From NCBI GenBank assembly GCA_934691625.1, contig CAKUTA010000022.1, positions 1 through 16,507 of the forward strand: DNA of 16,507 nucleotides. Direction: 5' to 3'. The notes beneath the pieces were generated by a model. The model was given only the letters and a program-made list of their open reading frames with translations, did not search any database and was not told the origin of the DNA. How positions within the stretch are numbered: the first letter of the stretch is position 1; every line of letters begins with the position of its first letter. Shown one piece after another: positions 1 through 10,426 of the stretch. Position numbers and translations under genes: made by a program. This DNA is from an uncultured Bacteroidales bacterium (GTDB taxonomy: Bacteria > Bacteroidota > Bacteroidia > Bacteroidales > UBA932).

Positions 1-131
1 TCTCGAATTCTACAAATTACAAACTGATTCTATTTTCTATCTTTACCTCTTTTCTCTCTCAATGTTGTCAATGAACTCAATCCGTTATCCGTTTCTGATG
101 TTTTAAGCATCGTTGTTTCTCAAACGGGCTG
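1..131 (-). other. Untranslated leader of a leftward transcript, probably an rRNA operon
   Basis: Read on the minus strand, this stretch follows the strong promoter at 132-162 and has no convincing coding sequence. It contains GAGTTCATTGACAACATTGA, which resembles the boxA-like antitermination sequence (GTTCTTTGA-type) that I recall in Bacteroidetes rRNA leaders, followed by a purine-rich run. The mature 16S rRNA would start off the left edge and is not visible, so the assignment is inference from promoter plus leader. A 26-codon open frame (110 down to 30) is present but looks like chance. Confidence 0.45.
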
Positions 132-195
132 CAAAGATACGCACTTTTTTATTACCTCCAAACTTTTTTCAACTTTTTTTTGAAAAATTTCGCAG
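132..195 (-). promoter_or_regulatory. Strong Bacteroidetes-type promoter with A-tracts upstream (rRNA-like), firing leftward
   Basis: On the minus strand the -7 box TATCTTTG lies at 139-132 and a -33 TTTG at 162-159. The spacer is exactly 19 nt, matching the Bacteroidetes housekeeping sigma consensus TTTG-N19-TAnnTTTG. Immediately upstream, about 163-195, are several A-tracts on the minus strand (T-runs on the plus strand), like the UP-type sequence of rRNA promoters. Transcription would start near 125 and run off the left end. The promoter match is direct; the rRNA assignment is inferred. Confidence 0.65.
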
Positions 196-311
196 TAAAT
201 CATTTTACCAGGTAAATTTTCCTCTGAAAAACATTGCCCAGCCCCCGAAACAGCTCTCCAACCATTTTTTCAAATATGCATCGGGGCACTCCGAAAAACT
301 CACTTTTTTAC

Positions 312-319
312 TATTTTTG
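312..319 (+). promoter_or_regulatory. Possible -7 box for the OPT transporter-pepT transcript
   Basis: TATTTTTG matches TAnnTTTG, but no TTTG lies 19-21 nt upstream, and the implied 5' leader of about 200 nt would include the whole repeat at 338-488. It is the only candidate I found in the 522-nt region upstream of the transporter gene. The rest of 196-337 is AT-rich and shows nothing else I can name. Confidence 0.25.
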
Positions 320-337
320 TAATGACAGCCATTATTA

Positions 338-488
338 GAAGTTGTTTTGAAATGATTGAAAAGTTGTTTGAGGTAAAATTTCCTCATCTTTTTCCCGGGT
401 CTTCAGGTCAGATAGGCACCGCTATCTTTCCCGGATCCACGGTCAAACCTGAAGTTTTTTACTCTCAAACCTATTTAAACACAACTTC
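338..488 (+). repeat. Intergenic repeat family 1, copy A
   Basis: A block from 372 to about 471 recurs at 13284-13382 with roughly four in five bases identical (counted by eye) and the same order of motifs. It holds a nested inverted repeat: CTTCAGGT (401-408) against ACCTGAAG (447-454), and inside it AGATAG (410-415) against CTATCT (422-427) around a GCACCG loop. The left end, GAAGTTGTTTTGAAATGATT (338-357), is the exact reverse complement of the right end of the other copy (13390-13409), so the full element seems to have terminal inverted repeats of which each copy keeps one good end. It lies just upstream of the transporter gene and may be a MITE-like or REP-like element. Confidence 0.7.
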
Positions 489-521
489 TTAAAAACGGCA
501 AAACCAAAATATAAATTATAG

Positions 522-2510
522 ATGGAAGAACACAGAACATCCCTGCCGGAAAACGCGCAGAGAGAACTTAAACCGGGCGAAAAGTACGAACCGCTTCTGA
601 GCCCGCAGAAGAACTATCCGGAAGTGACACCTTATTCCGTATGTATCGGACTGCTTATGGTAATCATCTTCTCAGCCGCCGCGGCATACCTCGGGCTGAA
701 GGTCGGCCAGGTATTCGAAGCCGCTATTCCGATCGCAATCATTGCCGTAGGCCTTACCAGCGCCCTCGGGAAGAAAGGCGGACTCGGTCAGAATGTCATC
801 ATACAGTCGATAGGCGGATGCTCCGGCTCGGTCGTGGCCGGAGCGATCTTCACCCTCCCTGCCATATATATATTAGGTGTGGAGGTGAACTTCATGCAGA
901 TGTTCCTCTCCTCCCTGCTCGGTGGAATCCTCGGAATCCTGTTTCTCATACCGTTCAGAAAGTATTTCGTCAAGGTGATGCACGGCAAGTATCCTTTCCC
1001 TGAAGCCACAGCCACGACGCAGGTCCTGGTAAGCGGCGAAGGCGGAGGAAACAATGCCAGGACATTGATACTAAGCGGTCTGGTAGGTGGCCTCTACGAT
1101 TTCATCATCGCCACATTCGGCGCGTGGAGCGAGACTGTCTCTACTACAGTGACATCCATCGGGCAGCACATCGCCGACAAGGCAAAGGTTGTCCTGAAGC
1201 TGAACACCGGCGCAGCAGTCCTTGGGCTCGGCTATATCGTCGGTCTCAAATATGCATTCATCATCTGTTGCGGCAGCTTCCTGGTATGGCTTGTAATCAT
1301 ACCTCTCATGAACCTCATCTGGGGCGGCCATGTCATCGACCTCATGCACAGCGGGCTTACTCAGACCATCAGCGACATGTCTGCCGACCAGATATTCAGG
1401 GAATACGCAAGGCATATCGGCATCGGCGGTATCGCCACAGCCGGCATCATCGGCATCATCAAATCTTTCGACGTTATAAAGTCTGCAGTCGGACTGGCTG
1501 CAAGTGAATTCACCAGGAAGCCTGGCGAGAAATCAGCAGCATCAAACCGCACTGATGAAGATATGCCCATGAAGACCGTGGTGTTCGGCATTGTCATCGC
1601 CCTCCTCGCCATTTTCGCATTCTTCGCATTCGGCGGAGTCGTGGAAAACATCTGGCAGGCATTGACCGGGGTCCTCATTGTCGGCATCATATCATTCCTG
1701 TTCACGACAGTCGCCGCCAACGCAATTGCGATTGTCGGCTCGAACCCTGTCAGCGGAATGACCCTCATGACATTGATCATCGCCTCGCTGATCCTGGTCG
1801 CTGTCGGGCTGAAGGGCAATGCTGGTATGGCTGCTGCTCTCGTGATCGGAGGCGTCGTCTGCACCGCACTGTCAGTAGCAGGATCATTCGTCACCGACCT
1901 CAAGATAGGATACTGGATCGGCACCACGCCTAAGAAACAGGAAATCTGGAAGTTCGCCGGAGTTGCAGTCGCAGCTGCCACAGTCTGCGGTGTGATGCTG
2001 GTGCTCAACAAGACCTTCGGCTTCACAGGAGATAATGCCCTTGTAGCTCCGCAGGCCAATGCGATGGCAGCCGTCATCCAGCCGCTCATGAACGGAGGCG
2101 GCGCACCGTGGATTCTCTACGGAATAGGTGCAGTCATAGCTATCGTATTGACAATGTTCAAGATACCGGCATTGGCGTTTGCCCTTGGAATGTTCATTCC
2201 TATTGACCTGAACCTGCCTCTGCTCGTCGGCGGAGCCATCTCATGGTTCGTCGGTTCACGCAGCAAGGATGCCAAGGTCAATGCCGAAAGGCAGGAGAAG
2301 GGCACGCTCATCGCATCAGGATTCATCGCCGGCGGCGCACTGATGGGGGTTGTCAGCGCAATCTTGAAGTTCGCCAATGTCGATTTGTTCCTCACAGGAT
2401 GGAATGCCCGGTACGGGGAGGCTATCGCAATCCTTCCGTACATCGCCCTGATCATATTCGTAATAGGGGCAGCCATGAAGGTCAATACAGCTTCTAAGAA
2501 ACGAGCATAA
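522..2510 (+). CDS. OPT-family oligopeptide transporter (TIGR00733-like)
   Basis: A 662-residue inner-membrane transporter of the oligopeptide transporter superfamily, which imports small peptides (some relatives carry metal chelates) using the proton gradient. After a short polar N-terminus (about 1-35) the chain is almost wholly hydrophobic segments rich in Gly and Ala, about 14-16 membrane spans by eye. The YPFPEATATTQVLVSGE stretch at 157-173 matches the conserved OPT signature region after the first spans, and length fits bacterial family members. The ATG at 522 gives the expected short cytosolic head; there is no Shine-Dalgarno sequence. Peptidase T begins 12 nt after the stop, so the pair is very probably co-transcribed and the likely substrates are di- to oligopeptides. 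Substrate choice is inferred from that neighbour. Confidence 0.9.
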   Translation: MEEHRTSLPENAQRELKPGEKYEPLLSPQKNYPEVTPYSVCIGLLMVIIFSAAAAYLGLKVGQVFEAAIPIAIIAVGLTSALGKKGGLGQNVIIQSIGGCSGSVVAGAIFTLPAIYILGVEVNFMQMFLSSLLGGILGILFLIPFRKYFVKVMHGKYPFPEATATTQVLVSGEGGGNNARTLILSGLVGGLYDFIIATFGAWSETVSTTVTSIGQHIADKAKVVLKLNTGAAVLGLGYIVGLKYAFIICCGSFLVWLVIIPLMNLIWGGHVIDLMHSGLTQTISDMSADQIFREYARHIGIGGIATAGIIGIIKSFDVIKSAVGLAASEFTRKPGEKSAASNRTDEDMPMKTVVFGIVIALLAIFAFFAFGGVVENIWQALTGVLIVGIISFLFTTVAANAIAIVGSNPVSGMTLMTLIIASLILVAVGLKGNAGMAAALVIGGVVCTALSVAGSFVTDLKIGYWIGTTPKKQEIWKFAGVAVAAATVCGVMLVLNKTFGFTGDNALVAPQANAMAAVIQPLMNGGGAPWILYGIGAVIAIVLTMFKIPALAFALGMFIPIDLNLPLLVGGAISWFVGSRSKDAKVNAERQEKGTLIASGFIAGGALMGVVSAILKFANVDLFLTGWNARYGEAIAILPYIALIIFVIGAAMKVNTASKKRA

Positions 2511-2522
2511 TACATTGATAAT

Positions 2523-3743
2523 ATGGAGAATATACTTGACAGATTTCTGAGATATGTCGCAATCGACACTCAGTCTGATGAAAATTCTGAGTCGCAGCCA
2601 AGCGCCGCAAAGGAGCTTGATCTGCTGAAACTGCTCTGCAAGGAGCTGAATGACATGGGTGTATCCGCAACACTCGACGAATATGGATACGTCATGGGTT
2701 CAATACCGTCAAACATTGACAAGAAAGTTCCTGCCATAGGATTCATCGCGCATGTGGATACATCGCCCGATGCCTCAGGAAAGGATGTCAAGCCACAGAT
2801 CATCAGGAACTATGATGGCAGCGACATTGAGCTGAAAGGTGTGCCTGGCCTGGCGCTGAAGCCATCCGAGTTCCCGGAACTGCTTGCCCACAAGGGCGAA
2901 ACCATCATCACCACGGACGGGACCACGCTTCTCGGTGCTGATGACAAGGCGGGTGTGGCGGAAATCATGAACGCCGTGCAGTACATCATGGAGCATCCTG
3001 AATTCAAGCATGGTGAAATCAAGCTCGGCTTCACTCCTGATGAGGAAATCGGGCGCGGAGTCGTGAAGTTCGATGTGAAGAAGTTCGGGGCGGAGTATGC
3101 CTACACGATGGACGGCGGCGAGCTGGGAGAGCTTGAGTTCGAGAATTTCAATGCAGCCTCGGCCAAGATCCATATCCAGGGGCGCAATGTGCATCCGGGC
3201 TATGCGAAAGACAAGATGAAGAATGCCATCCTCATAGGAATGGAGTTCAATGACCTGCTCCCTGTGGGGCAGAGGCCTGAGCTGACGGAGGGCTATGACG
3301 GATTTTTCCATATCATCAGCTTCAAGGGGACAGTGGAGGAGGCCGATTTCGGTTATATCATCCGTGACCATGACCGCGCGAAGTTCGAGGAGAAGAAGGA
3401 GATGATAAGGCAATGTGTCCATTTCATCAATGTGAAATATGGAGAGGGCACTGCAACACTGGATGTAAAGGACCAGTACTACAACATGCGTGAGCAGGTG
3501 GAACCTTACTATTTCATCGTGGAGAAGGCAATCAAGGCAATGGAGATGGCAGGCATAAAGCCGAAAATACAGCCGATACGTGGAGGCACAGATGGAGCAA
3601 ACCTGTCATTCAAGGGACTGCCTTGCCCTAATATCTTCGCCGGAGGGCTGAATTTCCATGGCAAGATGGAGTTTGCACCGCTGGAGAACATCGAGAAGGC
3701 ATCACAGGTAGTTCTTAACATCATCAGCCTGTACGCGGAATAA
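2523..3743 (+). CDS. pepT: Peptidase T (tripeptide aminopeptidase, M20B)
   Basis: A cytosolic dizinc aminopeptidase that removes the N-terminal residue of tripeptides. At 406 residues it has the normal PepT length, and all the catalytic positions known from the family are visible: His77 and Asp79 in AHVDTSPD, bridging Asp140 in LGADDKAG, general base Glu174 and zinc ligand Glu175 in TPDEEIGRG, Asp197 in TMDGGE, and His379 in NFHGKMEF. These line up within one residue of the E. coli numbering as I recall it. The dimerisation (lid) domain occupies roughly 205-320. The gene follows the OPT transporter by 12 nt, so imported peptides would be cleaved by the co-expressed enzyme. Nothing is missing or truncated. 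Confidence 0.96.
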   Translation: MENILDRFLRYVAIDTQSDENSESQPSAAKELDLLKLLCKELNDMGVSATLDEYGYVMGSIPSNIDKKVPAIGFIAHVDTSPDASGKDVKPQIIRNYDGSDIELKGVPGLALKPSEFPELLAHKGETIITTDGTTLLGADDKAGVAEIMNAVQYIMEHPEFKHGEIKLGFTPDEEIGRGVVKFDVKKFGAEYAYTMDGGELGELEFENFNAASAKIHIQGRNVHPGYAKDKMKNAILIGMEFNDLLPVGQRPELTEGYDGFFHIISFKGTVEEADFGYIIRDHDRAKFEEKKEMIRQCVHFINVKYGEGTATLDVKDQYYNMREQVEPYYFIVEKAIKAMEMAGIKPKIQPIRGGTDGANLSFKGLPCPNIFAGGLNFHGKMEFAPLENIEKASQVVLNIISLYAE

Positions 3744-3748
3744 GCCCC

Positions 3749-3855
3749 GTGGAGCGTAACAGCTTCATCTACAAACAATTAAGCGATTTATTACTACACC
3801 ATTTCAGGAGTAGTAAATCGCTTAATTTATTATGCATCAATTAATTACGTTCCAC
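3749..3855 (+). repeat. 107-bp palindromic repeat family 2, copy 1
   Basis: The ends are inverted repeats: GTGGAGCGTAA (3749-3759) against TTACGTTCCAC (3845-3855), with a single mismatch that is a G.U pair if read as plus-strand RNA. Inside is a long hairpin: ATTAAGCGAT plus TTACTAC (3778-3787, 3791-3797) pairs with GTAGTAA plus ATCGCTTAAT (3810-3826), leaving a 3-nt bulge and a 12-nt loop. A second copy of identical length lies at 13710-13816. It fills the gap between the convergent genes pepT and the OstA-like gene, where the AT-rich hairpin could also stop transcription from either side. No target-site duplication is obvious. Confidence 0.8.
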
Positions 3856-3894
3856 AGGCACCGCTACAGCATCAGCGGGAGCGATGCAACCTGA

Positions 3895-6513
3895 TTACGC
3901 AGCATCATCAACCGCGCCTGTTACATCATCCGTGCTTGTCACAGCATCCTGCGGCTGTTCACTGCCCTGTTTCTTTCCATGCTGTTTCCCGGCAGCACGT
4001 GCAGCTTTAATGGCGGCCTTGCGGTCTTCGCGCTCCTTCTGCTTCTGGAAAACAGCCTTGTATTTATCCAGACGTGCATTTTCCTTGTCCTCACGTGCGT
4101 TCATAGCCTTGAGCTGCTTCAGTTTCTTCGCACGCAGCTTGGCAGCCTTCTTGTCCGCGGCAGCCTGAGCCTTGGCGACATCCAGACTATCAAGCCTTGC
4201 CCATCTCGCCTCACGCTCGGCAATCTTTGCTGCCTTTGCCGCAGCTTTCTGCTCCTTCAGCAATGTAGCCGCATCCTTGACCACTGCAGCAGTGCTGTCA
4301 GCATTGACCTTGGACGTATCTGAAGACATTGACAATGAGTCCTTTGCCTCTGGTACAGAGATATTCAGAGAATCCTGCACGGACGCAAGCGTATCTGCGG
4401 AAGCCACAGCAGAAGTGCTGTCCGGCACCGGTGTCTGCATAGTATCCTTCGCAGCCGGCTGCTTCGGCCTTGATTTTTCAGCATTGGCCTTGGCAACCTT
4501 TCCCTCCGCGATTTTTTTCATCACGCCAGGCATGTATCCAGGATAATATTTGTCTGTATAGTCGAAGCTTGCTCTCGGACGCGCAGCATAACGTGAACGC
4601 TCTGAACTTCTTACAGGAAGCGGGGTAACATCCGGCTTCCCTGAAGGCCTCCGTTCAGGACACCAGTTGAAGCCCTTCAGCATACGCTCCTCGCCGGTCA
4701 TCTGCGCCACAGGATAGCCATCGTTCTTGGCACTCTCGAAGTAATATACCCTGTCAATGTCCCCGTTCTTGAACTGCGCATACAGCATCTTCGCCTCGCT
4801 CTTGTTAACCGTCGCATAGACACTGTCCTCCTGCAGATAGAAAATCGCATTGGCATCGCCGAGAGCATCGAAACGCTGCAAGGCACCAGTGCTGTCGAAA
4901 TATGCCAGCATCTCAGTCGAGCGAATCTGGTCGAAGCACAGCGAATCTTCCTGTATGATTATGAAGGCATTGGACATGAGGCTCGCCTTCTGCAGAGACT
5001 GGTTCCTGATGACGGCATAGAGGCTGTCCGCAGAATACTGGCGGTTCTTCTCGTTCCATACGACCGGCTGCTGATACATCCTGACCAGGGAGTCCAGGTC
5101 ATTGTACTCAAGTGAGTCGCATGCTATCTGGATATCTGACTTATAGAGTCTTACGTTCTTTACTGCCGTTATGAAATTGACCTTTGACGAATCCTTCAGC
5201 TCCGGGATACTGTCGGTCTGAACCGAAAGCGAGTCGGATGCCAGTGCAAGCGAATCCCTGCCAGATGTCAATGCTGAAGTGTCGGCTGCCGGGAGAATGT
5301 CTTCTGCCGGAGCATTGCCTTCAGAGGTCTTCTGCTCATTCTGGACAGCAGCGGTTTCAGCACCACGTGCCACAGCACCGTTCTTCCCAGGCTTAGGTCT
5401 GTTAGGATCATTCTCCGCAGCTTTCGCGGCAGCTTCAGCGGCCTCCTTCGCCGCCTTCTGCCTGTAGGTCTGGACCGCGTCCACAGCCAGGTTATCCAGC
5501 CTGGACTTGGCATCCTTTTTCTGCGCCTCGTCTATCTCGAACATCATCCTTGTCTGTGCGACAATGGAGTCCGCACCGAAATAGACGGAGTCCGGAGGAG
5601 CGCCCTCGGATCTTATTAAGCCTATCACCGCCGGCTCGCGCGTCATCACCAGACGGGACAATGTGTCGGTGTACATCATTCTTCCTGCAACTGCGGACAT
5701 GTCACGTGTAGTATCAGTGACCTGCGCATTGCCGAGAAGCTCTATGTCCCGCGTATTCCTATAATAATATAGCGAGTCCGACCAGCCTTCCTGTGTGTCG
5801 CCAAGCCCATGGACATTCTTTCTGAAGAGAAAGATCTCCCTGTTCCTGTCGTACCACCCTGCGTCGGATGAAAGCATATTGTCATCGCTCCAGGCATCAG
5901 TGCCATAGCCGAATGTCGCGATATTCCGCGCCGAGTCATAGACAAGCGATGTGGTCTTCACAAATATGGAATCCGTGAACATGTTCACATTGTCAGAGAA
6001 CGTGAACGTCTTCGCCTTGGAATCGTAAGTTCCGGTCCGGCTCTCAATCACCTGCCCCTCAGCATCCTTCATGGAGCCTCCGTTGAAGAAGATCGCTACG
6101 CTGTCGCGGGTGTTATAGTCAAGATATTCCGTGCGCAGGACATTGTGATCCTTGTCCTCCAGCTGCACCAGAGAACCACGGAACTCCGCCAGGTCTCTGT
6201 CCACATAGTATGTGAGCCTGTCGCCTGTCAGGACAGTCTGCTCCTGAAGAATCTTCACATTGCTGATTGCGAAGATCTCATTGGTATGGACGTTCCATAG
6301 CGCCGTGTCGCAGATGAGATAGGTGTCATTGTGCAGGAAACGCGCAGGGCCTGTCACTTTCCTGTAGTCCACGCCGTCCTTCTCGATAAGCTCCATGGAC
6401 TGCGCACTGAGCAGGCGTACAAGAGAATCCACCTGGCTGTTCTTCTGGGCAGACAGGCGGAATATTGCTGACAGAAATATCAATGCCGTTATGAGACTCC
6501 TGCGGAAAGTCAT
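3895..6513 (-). CDS. OstA-like protein (LptA/LptD-N family), with long low-complexity insert and tail
   Basis: An 872-residue exported protein; residues 1-22 form a signal peptide ending near LSAQ. From about 45 to 325 and again 445 to 610 it has the repeating beta-strand pattern of OstA/LptA-type beta-jellyroll repeats (strings such as TGDRLTYY, ARNIATFG, SDSLYYY, IACDSLEY), the fold that shuttles lipopolysaccharide or lipooligosaccharide through the periplasm. Two parts look unlike the family core: a Lys/Ala/Glu/Pro-rich insert at about 329-445 and a tail from about 672 to the end, first Ser/Asp/Thr-rich, then strongly Lys/Ala/Arg-rich and probably helical or coiled. It starts 3 nt after the SurA-like gene ends and is the last gene of the guaB operon, so an outer-membrane assembly role is likely. 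Family call is firm; exact partner is not. Confidence 0.82.
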   Translation of the reverse strand: MTFRRSLITALIFLSAIFRLSAQKNSQVDSLVRLLSAQSMELIEKDGVDYRKVTGPARFLHNDTYLICDTALWNVHTNEIFAISNVKILQEQTVLTGDRLTYYVDRDLAEFRGSLVQLEDKDHNVLRTEYLDYNTRDSVAIFFNGGSMKDAEGQVIESRTGTYDSKAKTFTFSDNVNMFTDSIFVKTTSLVYDSARNIATFGYGTDAWSDDNMLSSDAGWYDRNREIFLFRKNVHGLGDTQEGWSDSLYYYRNTRDIELLGNAQVTDTTRDMSAVAGRMMYTDTLSRLVMTREPAVIGLIRSEGAPPDSVYFGADSIVAQTRMMFEIDEAQKKDAKSRLDNLAVDAVQTYRQKAAKEAAEAAAKAAENDPNRPKPGKNGAVARGAETAAVQNEQKTSEGNAPAEDILPAADTSALTSGRDSLALASDSLSVQTDSIPELKDSSKVNFITAVKNVRLYKSDIQIACDSLEYNDLDSLVRMYQQPVVWNEKNRQYSADSLYAVIRNQSLQKASLMSNAFIIIQEDSLCFDQIRSTEMLAYFDSTGALQRFDALGDANAIFYLQEDSVYATVNKSEAKMLYAQFKNGDIDRVYYFESAKNDGYPVAQMTGEERMLKGFNWCPERRPSGKPDVTPLPVRSSERSRYAARPRASFDYTDKYYPGYMPGVMKKIAEGKVAKANAEKSRPKQPAAKDTMQTPVPDSTSAVASADTLASVQDSLNISVPEAKDSLSMSSDTSKVNADSTAAVVKDAATLLKEQKAAAKAAKIAEREARWARLDSLDVAKAQAAADKKAAKLRAKKLKQLKAMNAREDKENARLDKYKAVFQKQKEREDRKAAIKAARAAGKQHGKKQGSEQPQDAVTSTDDVTGAVDDAA

Positions 6514-6516
6514 ATC

Positions 6517-7926
6517 CTACTTTTCAGATGTCCCTTCCTTTGCGACCTTGTTCCATCCGTCACGGGAGAACTCGCAGTTCCGGAACATCGGGTCAATGAC
6601 AATGTACGTCGTCTTGATCTTGTCGTCAATGAAGTCATCTATCGCCTCGTTCTGCTTCTTCACACGAGCCTCCTCCAGAAGATCGCTGTAGTCATTGTCG
6701 AATGAGGCAGTATGTGCCGGTATTATCTTGTCCACACGGATAATCTTATATACGGTGTTCCCGTCGCGGCCTTCATTGTCCTTGGACTCGACAGGCTCCG
6801 AAATCTCGCCCTCCTTCAAATCCTTGATCGCGGCATAGTCCTGAGGCTTCAGCTGGTCGATTTCGAAGTACGCGGAGCCGGTGTTCGGGTCAGCCATCTG
6901 ACCGCCGTTGGTCTTGGTCTGCGCATCCTGTGAATAGAACTTGGCAGCAAGCTCGAATGATACGGCATTGTTCTGGATCTCAGTCCTGAGCGAATCCAGC
7001 GTCTTGAACGCCTTCTGTCTGTCCTGCTCTGTGTATGACGGCTTTATGAGAATATGTCGGGCATTGAACATGTCGCCTTTCTTGTCGATGACCTCGATGA
7101 TATGGAATCCGTCAGGAGTCTCGACAATCTGTGAGATCACCCCAGGCTTCAGGGACATTGCCGCATCGGAGAAGGCTGGCCAGAAAATCGACTTGGATGC
7201 CATTCCGAGCTCGCCGCCCTTTCTCGCGCTGCCGGGGTCCTCGGAATAGATACGGGCCAATGTGGAGAATTTTTCTCCGTTGATGATCCTTTCGCGGATA
7301 TTCAGGAGCTTCTCCTTCACAGCCAGGTTCGCAGCCTCGCGGTCAGGATATATGCATATCTGGCTGAGCTGGTACTTGACAGGAACGACCGGAAGATCCT
7401 CCGGCTCTGTCTCTGAGATGTACTCCTTCACATCGTGCGGAGTAAGCTCAGGTATTCCTGAGGCTATCTGCGACTGCATCTGCTGTGTAAGCGTCATATC
7501 CTCCAGCTGCTGTCTCCACTCCTGACGGAGCTTGTACAGCGGCTTGCCGTAGAATTTCTCCACCTCGTCGTCACCGCCGAAGTTCGTCTGTATCTGCGCC
7601 ATCCTCTGTTCCAGGGAGCTGTTCACCATCTCCTGGTTCACGGTAAGCGAGTCTATTCTCGCCTGCATGAGAAAGAGCTTAGAATCCAGCATGCGCTCCA
7701 GCTGCTCGCAGCGCATGTTCCTGTCGGAATACATTCCCTGCATACGCATATAGAGCAACTCCTGCTCCAGCTGGGAGATAGATATCATCTCGTTCCCGAC
7801 CACGGCTATCGTCTTGTCAATGAGCCCGTCAGGATATGTCTGCGAAAATCCGCAGACCGGGAGGACAAGCGCCATCGCCGACACAGTGAGTTTCAGAATA
7901 TTTCTCATGCCATCAAAGATTTTCAT
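6517..7926 (-). CDS. SurA-like periplasmic peptidyl-prolyl isomerase/chaperone
   Basis: A 469-residue periplasmic protein with the SurA plan. It has a signal peptide at about 1-29 ending CGFSQ, a SurA_N-like chaperone region at about 35-170 (starting DKTIAVVGNEMISISQLE), a first parvulin domain at about 184-282 (SEDPGSARKGGELG and TPDGFHIIEV are typical) and a second at about 287-398 (ARHILIKP, TNGGQM). A C-terminal helix near 410-440 completes it. It would escort unfolded outer-membrane proteins and catalyse prolyl cis-trans isomerisation. The start at 7926 leaves a short MKIFDG before the hydrophobic core; Met7 (7908) is an equally plausible start. It lies 46 nt after the lipoprotein and 3 nt before the OstA-like gene, in one operon. 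In E. coli SurA and LptD are likewise functionally tied. Confidence 0.92.
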   Translation of the reverse strand: MKIFDGMRNILKLTVSAMALVLPVCGFSQTYPDGLIDKTIAVVGNEMISISQLEQELLYMRMQGMYSDRNMRCEQLERMLDSKLFLMQARIDSLTVNQEMVNSSLEQRMAQIQTNFGGDDEVEKFYGKPLYKLRQEWRQQLEDMTLTQQMQSQIASGIPELTPHDVKEYISETEPEDLPVVPVKYQLSQICIYPDREAANLAVKEKLLNIRERIINGEKFSTLARIYSEDPGSARKGGELGMASKSIFWPAFSDAAMSLKPGVISQIVETPDGFHIIEVIDKKGDMFNARHILIKPSYTEQDRQKAFKTLDSLRTEIQNNAVSFELAAKFYSQDAQTKTNGGQMADPNTGSAYFEIDQLKPQDYAAIKDLKEGEISEPVESKDNEGRDGNTVYKIIRVDKIIPAHTASFDNDYSDLLEEARVKKQNEAIDDFIDDKIKTTYIVIDPMFRNCEFSRDGWNKVAKEGTSEK

Positions 7927-7972
7927 TGTATTGTTTATATGTTAATCCGCCATAGGAAACCGTCAGAACATG

Positions 7973-8845
7973 TCAATATATGACGAAATTTTCCTGATTG
8001 CGTGCGTTCTCTATCAAGTCCCGTTCCAAACCGTTCAGCAGGGCCTGCTTTCTGGTGCTGAGTATTATATCGCGGATCCGCTCCGTGTAGTATTCCACCG
8101 GACCGGTCTCCCCTGCTCTCATCAGGCTGCGGATATAGGCTATGCCAAGGTTCCCGCTGCCGTCAGGGATCTCCACCAGTCCGCCTTTCATCATCGAAAG
8201 GACAGTCCCGTAGTCCGTGCCGAACTCGCGCGAGAGCCTGACAAGGTCTATCCATTTGCCGCCGAAGTCGGTGTACCTCAACGCGGAGAACAATGCGATG
8301 CTGTCCGCTTCCACCTGGTCTTCAGGCTTGTCAGACATCATCTTCTTCTTTATCACAGCGAGATTCGGGGAATCCGATGAAATGGAAAGGAAACGTGCCT
8401 TCGCAATAGGCAGCTGCAGCTTGAAGTTATCGATATGGGCTTCATAGTATTTTTCTATCTGTGATGCAGTTATAGCTGTATCCAGCCTCTGGTTCACATA
8501 TTTCTGCTCATATCTGAACTTCAGCAGGGAGCGCCTGTAGTCCTCAAGCTCCTTGTCCACGTTCTTCTCGCTCTTGGAAAGCTCCTTCTCCGCGACATCA
8601 ATGAATGCCATGTCCGAAGCCCAGGAGTTTATGTACTGAAGCGCCAGCCTGGTGCTGTCCTCAGGGCTGGCAGAGTCCGGAATGTATGCGGCAAGATCGG
8701 ATTCATACAGCTTATGATTGCCGATTTTCGCCACGACTTTCCCGTCATGGACAAACGACGTAATCGTCCTGCACGAGCTTATCAACGGCAAGACGATTAC
8801 TATAAGGCTTACGCCCAGAATATTCAGGACTCTGTCTATTGTCAA
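7973..8845 (-). CDS. SurA-N-like lipoprotein (parvulin-type chaperone without a clear catalytic domain)
   Basis: A 290-residue protein with a lipoprotein signal: a hydrophobic segment at 8-24 and lipobox LISSC, giving lipidated Cys25. The mature part begins with the VAKIGNHKLYESDL pattern (37-50) of SurA/PrsA N-terminal chaperone domains, followed by a helical region (about 58-145). The parvulin position (about 145-235) lacks the usual Gly-Gly-rich active-site motif, so prolyl isomerase activity is doubtful. The residues after it are helical (LLNGLERDLIEN). It starts 2 nt after guaB stops and is followed by the SurA-like gene after 46 nt. I infer a membrane-anchored chaperone for outer-membrane or surface proteins. 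Sequence divergence is high, so the fold call rests mainly on the N-terminal pattern and the neighbours. Confidence 0.75.
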   Translation of the reverse strand: MTIDRVLNILGVSLIVIVLPLISSCRTITSFVHDGKVVAKIGNHKLYESDLAAYIPDSASPEDSTRLALQYINSWASDMAFIDVAEKELSKSEKNVDKELEDYRRSLLKFRYEQKYVNQRLDTAITASQIEKYYEAHIDNFKLQLPIAKARFLSISSDSPNLAVIKKKMMSDKPEDQVEADSIALFSALRYTDFGGKWIDLVRLSREFGTDYGTVLSMMKGGLVEIPDGSGNLGIAYIRSLMRAGETGPVEYYTERIRDIILSTRKQALLNGLERDLIENARNQENFVIY

Positions 8846-8847
8846 TG

Positions 8848-10416
<1,569 letters not shown>

Positions 10417-10426
10417 TCAATATAAT

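Noticed and set aside
30..110. 26-codon minus-strand frame in the left-edge leader
   Set aside because: No homology pattern, AT-rich and lysine-heavy by composition, and it lies in what looks like an rRNA leader.
113..322. 69-codon plus-strand frame at the left edge
   Set aside because: Phe/Lys-rich product of T- and A-tracts over the leftward promoter; not a gene.
1361..2089. 242-codon minus-strand open frame inside the OPT transporter gene
   Set aside because: Antisense shadow of a hydrophobic, GC-rich gene; no promoter or family resemblance.
2775..3422. 215-codon minus-strand open frame opposite pepT
   Set aside because: All PepT catalytic residues are in the plus frame; the antisense frame has no motif.
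3749..3855. Integron attC site as an explanation of the 107-bp palindrome
   Set aside because: Size and folded layout are similar, but the ends do not fit the RYYYAAC/GTTRRRY core sites and no integrase or cassettes are present.
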